Source: Prescottella agglutinans
GTDB lineage: Bacteria > Actinomycetota > Actinomycetes > Mycobacteriales > Mycobacteriaceae
Assembly (NCBI RefSeq): GCF_004011865.1
Contig: NZ_RKLP01000013.1
Coordinates: 124,001-188,000 of the forward strand
Direction: 5' to 3'
Length of the DNA: 64,000 bases
The translations under genes and the position numbers were made by a program. The notes below the pieces were generated by a model. That model saw only the letters and a program-made list of their open reading frames with translations, had not been told where the DNA came from and made no database searches. Shown here piece by piece: positions 33,587 to 40,030 of this stretch; position 1 is the stretch's first letter, and every line of letters begins with the position of its first letter.

Positions 33587-34086
33587 CCGAGGTCGGCGGC
33601 CAGCGCCCGGTAGTACTCGCTCTGCGCTGGGAAGTAGTCCCCGAACTCGGGGAGCGCCCGCTCCTGCCGCGCCGCGACCAGCATGTCCAGGTAGTACTCC
33701 CATCCGGGCCCCACCTCGGCGACTGTGTCGACGGGGATGCCGTGGTGCGTGAGGCTCAGCTCGGTGGCCCCGTCCACCTCACGCAGATCGGCGGACAGGC
33801 GCCAGGACCCGCCCGGATCGGTCACGGACAGCGCGAGGTGCCGCGGCGGTTCGCATCCGTCGATGAGCATCTCACTCCACGGCTTGTCCTCCTCGAACGC
33901 CAACTGGACGCGGATGGTGTTGCCGGCGCCCGGCTCTCCCTCCCACGGGCCGAACCAGGTGGCGGTCCTCTCCGATTCGGTGATGCTGGCCCAGACGTCG
34001 GCGATCGGTGCGTCGAACGTACGCGTGATGCGCAGGTCGACCCCGTCGAGTGCGCGGTCGAGGGCGCCTTGCGGTTGTGGATCCAT
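33583..34086 (-). CDS. SRPBCC (AHSA1-like) family protein
   Basis: A 167-residue START-like protein (DLRITRTFDAPIADVWASIT, TATWFGPWEGEPGAG, WSEMLIDGCEPP, LSLTHHGIPVDTVAEVGPGW), the AHSA1/activator-of-Hsp90 subgroup. It probably binds a hydrophobic ligand. Its stop shares bases with the convergent Lrp stop. It is the fourth SRPBCC gene in the window and has no neighbouring ArsR gene here. ATG is at 34086. Confidence 0.85.
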   Translation of the reverse strand: MDPQPQGALDRALDGVDLRITRTFDAPIADVWASITESERTATWFGPWEGEPGAGNTIRVQLAFEEDKPWSEMLIDGCEPPRHLALSVTDPGGSWRLSADLREVDGATELSLTHHGIPVDTVAEVGPGWEYYLDMLVAARQERALPEFGDYFPAQSEYYRALAADLG

Positions 34087-34129
34087 CGGCTCTGCCTTCC
34101 CTACGTCGAGGCCGGGTGGGCGCGCCTTT

Positions 34130-34391
34130 TCACTCGCCCTCACCCAGCTTGTCCTCCCCGCGGCGGCGGAAGAAGCCGAATCCGGGAACTCCGATGATCG
34201 CCTGCCGCACGTCCTTGACCACTTCGAGCAGTTCGTCGGCGACGGCGGCCGACCGCGCCGCCGACCCGACGACCACCTCCGTCGACGAACTCGGCGGTGT
34301 CGACGGACCACCGCGCCGCCTTCCACACCTGGGTGAGCAACGACGACGGGGCGGGCACGCGCGGCAGCATCCGCACATCGTGCCCGAGCAT
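34130..34391 (-). pseudogene. Small helical protein gene broken by a one-base frameshift
   Basis: On the minus strand the frame from ATG 34391 (MLGHDVRMLPRVPAPSSLLT, QVWKAARWSVDTAEFVD) is coding-like up to about 34270. The coding-like sequence then continues one frame away (EVVVGSAARSAAVADELLEV, VKDVRQAIIGVPGFGFFRRR, ending at 34130). Removing one G from GACGGAG at the junction would give a continuous 86-residue protein. The family is not recognised. It could be a pseudogene, a sequencing error or, less likely, programmed frameshifting. Confidence 0.5.
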
Positions 34392-34427
34392 CGCGGAGTG
34401 TCGGTGCCTGCTGGGAGGATCGGAATC

Positions 34428-34931
34428 GTGGATGCCGAACACACCGTCGTCGATTCGCCCGTCGGGCCGCTGACACTGGTCCGCAACCCCGAGGGCCTGT
34501 GCGGGCTGTACATGCACCTGCAGCGGCACCTGCCCGACAGCGGGCGGTTCGGCCCGCGCGTCGACACCGGCTTCGACGACGTCACCGCGCAGTTGGCCGA
34601 GTACTTCGCGGGCAATCGGACCGAGTTCACGGTGCCGCTCGCGCCGCGGGGCACCGAGTTCCAGCAGCGGGTGTGGGCCGCGCTGCGGACCATTCCGTAC
34701 GGCGAGACCTGGACGTATATGCAGCTCGCGGAGCATCTCGGCAACCCGGCAGCGATCCGCGCCGTCGCCGCCGCCAACGGCCGGAACCCGATCGGCATCA
34801 TCGTCCCGTGCCACCGCGTGGTCGGCAGCGACGGCTCGCTCACCGGCTACGCCGGCGGGCTCGAGCGCAAGCAGTTCCTGCTGGATCTGGAGAGCCCGGC
34901 GTCCGTGGGAATCCAGGATGGACTGTTCTGA
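34428..34931 (+). CDS. ogt: Methylated-DNA--protein-cysteine methyltransferase (Ogt type), first copy
   Basis: A 167-residue repair protein. The active-site motif VPCHRVVG has the acceptor Cys at residue 128; PYGETWTYMQLAEHLGNPAA is the HTH that flips the base, and LTGYAGGLERKQFLLDLE is family-typical. It moves the alkyl group from O6-alkylguanine to its own Cys. GTG at 34428 has GGGAGG upstream. It begins the alkylation-repair operon; the ECF sigma gene starts about 47 bp after its stop. Confidence 0.95.
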   Translation: MDAEHTVVDSPVGPLTLVRNPEGLCGLYMHLQRHLPDSGRFGPRVDTGFDDVTAQLAEYFAGNRTEFTVPLAPRGTEFQQRVWAALRTIPYGETWTYMQLAEHLGNPAAIRAVAAANGRNPIGIIVPCHRVVGSDGSLTGYAGGLERKQFLLDLESPASVGIQDGLF

Positions 34932-34977
34932 CGCGGATCGAACCTCACGTTCCGGCGCCCCGGAGCGTCTACCCGGT

Positions 34978-35484
34978 GTGGGACTGAAACCGTTCGAGAA
35001 CATCGTCACCGAGCACGGGCCGGTGGTGTTGCGGGTGTGCCGCGCACTGCTCGGTCCCGTCGACGCCGACGACGCCTGGTCCGAGACGTTCCTGGCGGCG
35101 CTGCGGGCGTACCCCGACCTGGCGCCGACCGCCAATGTCGAGGCGTGGCTGGTGACCATCGCGCACCGTAAGGCCGTCGACGTGCACCGGGTGCGGCAGC
35201 GGACGCCCGTCCCGACCGACGACCTGCCGGACCGGGCGTCGCCGCGGGACCTGCCCGGCACGTGGAACCACGAACTGTGGGACGCGCTGGCCGACCTGCC
35301 GTTCACGCAGCGGGCCGCCGTCGTCTACCACCACCTGGCCGGACTCCCGTACGCGGAGGTCGCGGCGATCCTCGGCAACAGCACCGACGCGGCCCGCCGC
35401 GCCGCTTCCGACGGCATCGCCCGGCTCCGCCGCACCTACCCGGCCGACACCGCACCATTCGCACAGGAAGGAGCCGTCCGATGA
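34978..35484 (+). CDS. ECF-type RNA polymerase sigma factor in the alkylation-repair operon
   Basis: A 168-residue sigma-70 protein with region 2 (ENIVTEHGPVVLRVCRALLG, DDAWSETFLAALRAYP, VEAWLVTIAHRKAVDVHR) and region 4 (LADLPFTQRAAVVYHHLAGL, PYAEVAAILGNSTDAARRAA). No anti-sigma gene is adjacent; its position among repair genes suggests it turns on the operon after alkylation damage. GTG at 34978 has GGAGCG upstream. An ATG at 34918, inside the preceding gene, is possible. ATGA overlap with the next gene. Confidence 0.9.
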   Translation: MGLKPFENIVTEHGPVVLRVCRALLGPVDADDAWSETFLAALRAYPDLAPTANVEAWLVTIAHRKAVDVHRVRQRTPVPTDDLPDRASPRDLPGTWNHELWDALADLPFTQRAAVVYHHLAGLPYAEVAAILGNSTDAARRAASDGIARLRRTYPADTAPFAQEGAVR

Positions 35485-36068
35485 GTGTCCTCCCCACCCC
35501 GAGCGTGGACCCTGCGGACCTGAGCCGCCTGCACGCCCGCCTCGCCGCCGCCGCCGACCGCGACGGCCTGCTCGACCTCGCCTACCGGTCCGTCGACACC
35601 CCCGTCGGACGGCTGCTGCTCGCCGCCACCGACGTCGGACTGGTCCGGGTCGCGTACCCGCGCGAGGACCACGACGCGGTACTGGCGATGCTGGCCGAGC
35701 GGGTGAGCCCGCGCATCCTCGAGGCCCCGGCCCGGCTGGACGCCGCCGCCCGGCAACTCGACGAGTACTTCGAACACCGGCGCACCCGCTTCGACGTCCC
35801 GCTGGACCTGCGGCTGTCCAGCGGCTTCCGCCGTGCGGTGCTCACCCGACTGCCCGACATCGCGTACGGCAGCACCGCCAGCTACGCGCAGGTGGCCGAG
35901 GCCGCCGGCAGCCCCCGCGCCGTCCGTGCCGTCGGCACGGCGTGCGCCACCAACCCGCTGCCGCTGTTCGTGCCGTGCCACCGGGTGGTGCGCAGCGACG
36001 GCAGCATGGGTCAGTACGCGGGCGGCGCCGACACCAAGCGCGCCCTGCTGACCCTGGAGGCGGCATGA
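35481..36068 (+). CDS. Methylated-DNA--protein-cysteine methyltransferase, second copy
   Basis: A 195-residue MGMT-family protein with the active-site VPCHRVVRS (Cys166), the HTH AYGSTASYAQVAEAAGSPRA and QYAGGADTKRALLTLE. It has about 30 extra N-terminal residues (DLSRLHARLAAAADRDGLLD) that are not in the first copy. The Asn-Arg hinge found in classic enzymes is replaced by ACATNPLPLF. It may have another substrate range or serve as an alkylation sensor like the C-domain of Ada (inference). It is coupled to the sigma gene in front and overlaps the following oxygenase gene by 4 bp. Confidence 0.92.
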   Translation: MSVLPTPSVDPADLSRLHARLAAAADRDGLLDLAYRSVDTPVGRLLLAATDVGLVRVAYPREDHDAVLAMLAERVSPRILEAPARLDAAARQLDEYFEHRRTRFDVPLDLRLSSGFRRAVLTRLPDIAYGSTASYAQVAEAAGSPRAVRAVGTACATNPLPLFVPCHRVVRSDGSMGQYAGGADTKRALLTLEAA

Positions 36069-36778
36069 CCACGCTCACCGAGCGCGTCGAGGCGCTCGAC
36101 TGGACACCCCTCCTCGACGAACTCGACCGGTCCGGGGGCGCGCAGAGCGTGCGTCCGGTCCTCACCGCCGCCGAGTGCCGCGCCGTCGCCGACCTCTACG
36201 ACGACGCGGGCCTGTTCCGGTCGACGGTCGACATGGCGCAGCACCGCTACGGCTCCGGCCAGTACCGCTACTTCGACTACCCGCTGCCGGCGTCGATCGC
36301 GGAGCTGCGGTCGGTGTTCTACGTGAAACTGCTTCCGGTGGCGCGGGAGTGGGCGTGGCGCCTGGGTCGCCCGGCGCCGTGGCCCGACACTCTCGACGAG
36401 TGGCTCGTGATGTGTCACGCTGCCGGGCAGGTGCGGCCCACCCCGCTGATCCTGCGGTACGGACCGGGCGACTGGAACGCCCTGCACCGAGACCTGTACG
36501 GCGAGTTGGTGTTTCCGCTGCAGGTGGTGATCGGGCTCGACGAACCCGATGTCGACCACGAGGGCGGCGAGTTCCTGCTCGTCGAGCAGCGCGCCCGGGC
36601 GCAGTCCCGCGGCACCGCGACCGTGCTGCGGCAGGGGCACGCCTTCGCCTTCACCACCAACGACCGCCCGGTGCAGTCGACGCGAGGATGGTCCGCGGCC
36701 CCGATGCGGCATGGCGTAAGTACGGTGCGCAGCGGTGCCCGGCGCACCCTCGGCCTCGTCCTGCACGACGCGGAGTGA
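36065..36778 (+). CDS. 2OG-Fe(II) oxygenase of the Oxygenase-NA type
   Basis: A 237-residue protein. The iron motif is HRDLYGELVFPLQVVIGLDE (HxD), the distal His is in MRHGVSTVRSG and the oxoglutarate-binding Arg region is GARRTLGLVLHDA. The family (PF09859-like) is often found beside DNA-repair genes, which suggests it acts on nucleic acid, but its substrate is unknown. It overlaps the second MGMT gene (ATGA) and precedes the Ada-like gene by 6 bp, so it is part of the repair operon. Confidence 0.85.
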   Translation: MTTLTERVEALDWTPLLDELDRSGGAQSVRPVLTAAECRAVADLYDDAGLFRSTVDMAQHRYGSGQYRYFDYPLPASIAELRSVFYVKLLPVAREWAWRLGRPAPWPDTLDEWLVMCHAAGQVRPTPLILRYGPGDWNALHRDLYGELVFPLQVVIGLDEPDVDHEGGEFLLVEQRARAQSRGTATVLRQGHAFAFTTNDRPVQSTRGWSAAPMRHGVSTVRSGARRTLGLVLHDAE

Positions 36779-36784
36779 CCGGCC

Positions 36785-37048
36785 ATGTACACACTGATCG
36801 GTAGGGACGGGAAGCCGTACGAGAGCGCCACTCCCGGCACGCTCGGCGGTCACCGGAAGGATCGCATCTACGGCACGCTGGACTGCCCCGGCGCGGCCCG
36901 TGCCATCGCCCGCGGTGGCTACGTGACGCAACGCGTCTTCTTCGCCGACGAGGACACCGCGATCGCCGCCGGCTACCGGCCGTGCGCGGTGTGCCTGCGT
37001 CGGAAGTACGACGTGTGGAAGGCCTACAGCCGGAAGGGAAGTCGGTAG
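36785..37048 (+). CDS. Small Ada-type zinc-binding domain protein
   Basis: An 87-residue protein resembling the N-terminal zinc domain of Ada: a first Cys in YGTLDCPGAARAIARGGYV, then QRVFFADEDTAIAAGYRPCA with the C-x-x-C pair (PCAVC) and a basic tail (RRKYDVWKAYSRKGSR). Ada uses four Cys ligands, one of which accepts a methyl group from phosphotriesters. Here only three Cys are visible, so either His/Asp completes the site or the transfer role is lost. No AraC domain is present. Stop and next start are directly adjacent (TAG/GTG). Confidence 0.8.
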   Translation: MYTLIGRDGKPYESATPGTLGGHRKDRIYGTLDCPGAARAIARGGYVTQRVFFADEDTAIAAGYRPCAVCLRRKYDVWKAYSRKGSR

Positions 37049-37714
37049 GTGTCGGCGCTCATTCCCCGGCCCCGTCGCGCGGTCGCCCCCGGTGCCGTGT
37101 TGGTTCCGGACTGGCTCGGTACCGACGAACAGCGCCACCTGGTCGGGGCGTGCCGCGAGTGGGCGCGCGGACCGGTGCCGATGCGGGCGGCCCGACTGCC
37201 GACCGGACACGCGATGTCGGTGCGGACGGTCTGCCTGGGCTGGCACTGGCAGCCGTACCGCTACAGCCGGATCGCCGACGACGCCGGCGGCGGACGGGTG
37301 CTGCCGGTACCGGAGTGGCTGGCGCAGTTGGGAAGACGCGCCGTCGCCGACGCCTACGGCGATCCCGCCGCCGGAGCGTCCTACGACCCCGACGCGGCGC
37401 TGATCAACTTCTACGACGACACCGCCCGCATGGGTATGCACCGCGACCAGGAGGAGCGGGCGGACGCCCCGGTGGTGTCGCTGAGCATCGGCGACACGTG
37501 CACGTTCCGGTTCGGCAACCCCGATACCCGGAACAAGCCGTACACGGACGTCGAACTGTGCTCGGGGGATCTGTTCGTGTTCGGTGGTCCGTCCCGCTTC
37601 GCGTACCACGGTGTGCCGAAGACGTTTCCGGGCACCGCGGATCCGGAGTGCGGGCTGACGCGCGGCCGCCTCAACATCACGCTGCGGGTCACCGGGTTGG
37701 AGGACACGCGATGA
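37049..37714 (+). CDS. alkB: Alkylated-DNA repair dioxygenase AlkB
   Basis: A 221-residue 2OG-Fe(II) dioxygenase: iron ligands His131 and Asp133 (MGMHRDQEE) and His187 (FAYHGVPK), and the oxoglutarate Arg in RLNITLRVT. LINFYDDTARMGMHRDQEE and S-I-G-D-T-C-T-F-R-F-G are AlkB-typical. It removes methyl groups from 1-methyladenine and 3-methylcytosine by hydroxylation, releasing formaldehyde. The GTG start abuts the previous stop, and the alkA start overlaps its own stop. Confidence 0.95.
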   Translation: MSALIPRPRRAVAPGAVLVPDWLGTDEQRHLVGACREWARGPVPMRAARLPTGHAMSVRTVCLGWHWQPYRYSRIADDAGGGRVLPVPEWLAQLGRRAVADAYGDPAAGASYDPDAALINFYDDTARMGMHRDQEERADAPVVSLSIGDTCTFRFGNPDTRNKPYTDVELCSGDLFVFGGPSRFAYHGVPKTFPGTADPECGLTRGRLNITLRVTGLEDTR

Positions 37715-38577
37715 GAGCCCATACCCTCAGCCTCCCCTTCCGCCCGCCCTTCACCACCGCCCCGATGCTCGGCGCCCTGGCCGCGCACGCCGTCGACGGA
37801 CTCGAGCGCCACGACCCGGAGAGCGGCACCCACACCCGCGTCGTCCCGGCCCCGCACGGGCCGGCGGTGGTGAGCGTGCGGTTCGACGGCACCGATCACG
37901 TCACGGCGACCGTGCGCGCGTCGCATCCGGACGATGTCTCGCATGTCGACGCGCTGGTGCGCGGGTGGCTGGATCTCGATGCCGACACCGAGACCGTCGA
38001 TGCGGCGCTGGGGGCGCATCCGCTGCTCGCCGATCACGTCGCCGCGCGGCCCGGGCTGCGGATCCTCGGTTCGGTCGACGGCTTCGAGACGGCCGTGCTG
38101 ACAGTCCTAGGCCAGCAGGTGTCGCTGTCGGCGGCAAGGACATTCGGATCGCGCTTCGTGACAGCGTTCGGTACCCCGACCGAGTTCGACGGGTTCGTGA
38201 GCTTCCCCGATCCGGAGCAACTCGCCCAACTCGATCCGCTGGTCGTCCAGAAGGCCGTCGGCCTCACCGGGGCCCGCGCCCGCACCGTCCAGGCGCTCGC
38301 GGAGGCCGCGGCGGACGGGCTGCACCTCGGTCCCGACGCCGACCCGACCGAATTCCGCGCCCGCCTGCTGGCGTTGCCGGGGATCGGCCCGTGGACCGCC
38401 GACTATCTCGCGGTGCGGGTGCTCGGCGACCGTGACGCCTACCCGTCCGGCGACCTCGTGCTGCGGCGCGCGTTGGGGGTGAAGACTGCGCGCGAGGCCG
38501 CCGCGGCATCGGAGCCGTGGCGGCCGTGGCGGGCGTACGCCGTGTTCCATCTGTGGGCGAGTCAGGCGTTCCTGTAG
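37711..38577 (+). CDS. alkA: DNA-3-methyladenine glycosylase (AlkA)
   Basis: A 288-residue HhH-GPD glycosylase. An N-terminal AlkA-type sheet domain is followed by VLGQQVSLSAARTFGSRFV, the helix-hairpin-helix LLALPGIGPWTADYLAVRVL, catalytic Asp248 in YPSGDLVLRRALG and the C-terminal PWRAYAVFHLWAS. It excises 3-methyladenine and other alkylated bases. Unlike Ada-AlkA fusions it has no methyltransferase or AraC part. Its last codons and stop are duplicated at 42762-42809. Confidence 0.95.
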   Translation: MRAHTLSLPFRPPFTTAPMLGALAAHAVDGLERHDPESGTHTRVVPAPHGPAVVSVRFDGTDHVTATVRASHPDDVSHVDALVRGWLDLDADTETVDAALGAHPLLADHVAARPGLRILGSVDGFETAVLTVLGQQVSLSAARTFGSRFVTAFGTPTEFDGFVSFPDPEQLAQLDPLVVQKAVGLTGARARTVQALAEAAADGLHLGPDADPTEFRARLLALPGIGPWTADYLAVRVLGDRDAYPSGDLVLRRALGVKTAREAAAASEPWRPWRAYAVFHLWASQAFL

Positions 38578-38592
38578 ATCAACCCTGCCCGG
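38545..38592. repeat. Left copy of a 48-bp direct repeat (alkA/katA junction)
   Basis: It starts in the last codons of alkA, includes its TAG and runs 15 bp beyond. It matches 42762-42809 at 45 of 48 positions. The bases after the alkA stop (ATCA-N2-CCTGCCCGG) look like the 3' end of katA, although katA itself is at the other copy. Confidence 0.9.
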
Positions 38593-38625
38593 TACTGCCC
38601 GGTTGACTCGCGGGGTCGGGTGGGT

Positions 38626-39234
38626 TCAGGCCACCGAGGTGCTGACTTGGTAGATGAGGTGTTCGAGGAGCGTGATCAATACGGACTTGCACGATTCGCG
38701 GTCACGCGCGTCGCACAGCACGATGGGGGTCTTGGCATCGAGGTCGAGTGCGTCGCGAACCTCGTCGATCGTGTAGGCCTGGGAGCTGTCGAAGCAGTTC
38801 ACCGCGATCGCGAACGAGACACCGCGCCGTTCGAAGTAGTCGATGGCAGCGAACGAGTTCTCGAGCCGGCGGGTATCTGCGAGAACAACGGCGCCGAGGG
38901 CCCCACGCACCAGTTCGTCCCAAAGGAACCAGAATCGGTCCTGTCCAGGCGTGCCGAACAGGTACAGCACGAGGCTGTCATCGATCGTGATACGACCGAA
39001 GTCCAGGGCCACGGTGGTCGTGGTCTTACCTTCTACGCCCGACAAATCGTCGATGCCGGTGGACAATTCGGAAATCGTCTCTTCGGTGCGCAGTGGTGCG
39101 ATCTCGCTGACGGAGGACACCATCGTGGTCTTACCGACTCCGAATCCGCCGGCTACGAGGATCTTGACCGAAGCAGCCAGGTCGGCTGAGGACGCATTGT
39201 CATGCATGTGTTGTCTACAGCTTTCGGATTCCAT
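38626..39234 (-). CDS. Conservon-type small GTPase (CvnD-like)
   Basis: A 202-residue GTP/ATP-binding protein: P-loop VAGGFGVGKTTMVSSVSEI, switch LFGTPGQDRFWFLWDELVRG, base-recognition AVNCFD and LCDARDRES. This is the MglA/CvnD type that works with a histidine kinase, a roadblock protein and a DUF742 protein at the membrane. ATG at 39234 overlaps the DUF742 gene by 20 bp; ATG at 39207 is the alternative and neither has a good ribosome-binding site. Last gene of the conservon operon. Confidence 0.92.
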   Translation of the reverse strand: MESESCRQHMHDNASSADLAASVKILVAGGFGVGKTTMVSSVSEIAPLRTEETISELSTGIDDLSGVEGKTTTTVALDFGRITIDDSLVLYLFGTPGQDRFWFLWDELVRGALGAVVLADTRRLENSFAAIDYFERRGVSFAIAVNCFDSSQAYTIDEVRDALDLDAKTPIVLCDARDRESCKSVLITLLEHLIYQVSTSVA

Positions 39235-39604
39235 CGAGTACGGCTTGCAGAATTTTCACGTCGCCGATCCCGCTAATGTCGTTGTAGGAGTCAGCGCTGG
39301 CGGGAGCCCGGAAGTTCAGTACTCCCTCGGCGATGAGATCGCCGACCAGGATCTTGGTCACCGCCAGAGGCAGATTCAGGTGCGCCGAGACTTCGGCCAC
39401 CGACTGCGCGAGACGGCACAGCTGAACGATCTCCGCGTACTCCGATTCCATGTGCCGCAGTCGCGGAGTGGGGGACACGGTCACGACAAGCGTGAGCATG
39501 TCGAGATCGTGTCCCGCGCCCATCGTGCGGCCCCGCGTGACGGTGTACGGGCGGACCAGAGGTCCGGCCGCATCGTCGAACAACGGTTGACCAATACCTG
39601 TCAC
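39215..39604 (-). CDS. DUF742 family protein (CvnC-like)
   Basis: A 129-residue protein with the DUF742 pattern: GPLVRPYTVTRGRT at the N-terminus and a winged-helix-like second half (EYAEIVQLCRLAQSVAEVSA, LPLAVTKILVGDLIAEGVLN). It is a standard third component of conservons, probably a scaffold or effector of the GTPase; the HTH-like part suggests it may bind DNA or partners. 6 bp from the roadblock gene, overlapping the GTPase gene. Confidence 0.92.
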   Translation of the reverse strand: MTGIGQPLFDDAAGPLVRPYTVTRGRTMGAGHDLDMLTLVVTVSPTPRLRHMESEYAEIVQLCRLAQSVAEVSAHLNLPLAVTKILVGDLIAEGVLNFRAPASADSYNDISGIGDVKILQAVLDGIRKL

Positions 39605-39610
39605 GGCAAC

Positions 39611-40030
39611 CTATGCTCCCCGCTGCGTCGCGCTGTGGCGAGGATCGGTGGACAGATAGCTACCTACACGCTGCACAGTCATGTTCATTTCGTACGCGAC
39701 CATACCCAGATTTGCGGTGTCGTTGGCCTGCAATGCGATACATGCGTTGCGTCCGGCCGCCGTCACGAACAGCACCGCCTTCTCGAGTTCGATGACGGCC
39801 TGGCGAACGCTGCCGCCTTGAAAGCGATGTCCCGCGCTGCGTGCCAGCCCGTACAGAGTGGCCGACATGGCACCGAAGTGCTCGGCATCCTCACGGCTCA
39901 TGGTCGTGCATCGGCCCAGCAGCAGCCCGTCGGTGGAAAGCACGACTGCATAGCGCACCCCGGCGAGACGATTGACTAGATCGTCGAGAAGCCAGTTCAG
40001 ATCAGCTGAGTTCGAAGTCGTCACGTTCAC
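39611..40030 (-). CDS. Roadblock/LC7 domain protein (CvnB-like)
   Basis: A 139-residue roadblock/LC7 protein: LNWLLDDLVNRLAGVRYAVV, LSTDGLLLGRCTTMSREDAE, HFGAMSATLYGLARSAGHRF and a C-terminal helix (LGMVAYEMNMTVQRVGSYLS). In conservons it interacts with the GTPase and probably controls its nucleotide state. Its start overlaps the end of the histidine kinase gene (4 bp). Confidence 0.94.
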   Translation of the reverse strand: MNVTTSNSADLNWLLDDLVNRLAGVRYAVVLSTDGLLLGRCTTMSREDAEHFGAMSATLYGLARSAGHRFQGGSVRQAVIELEKAVLFVTAAGRNACIALQANDTANLGMVAYEMNMTVQRVGSYLSTDPRHSATQRGA

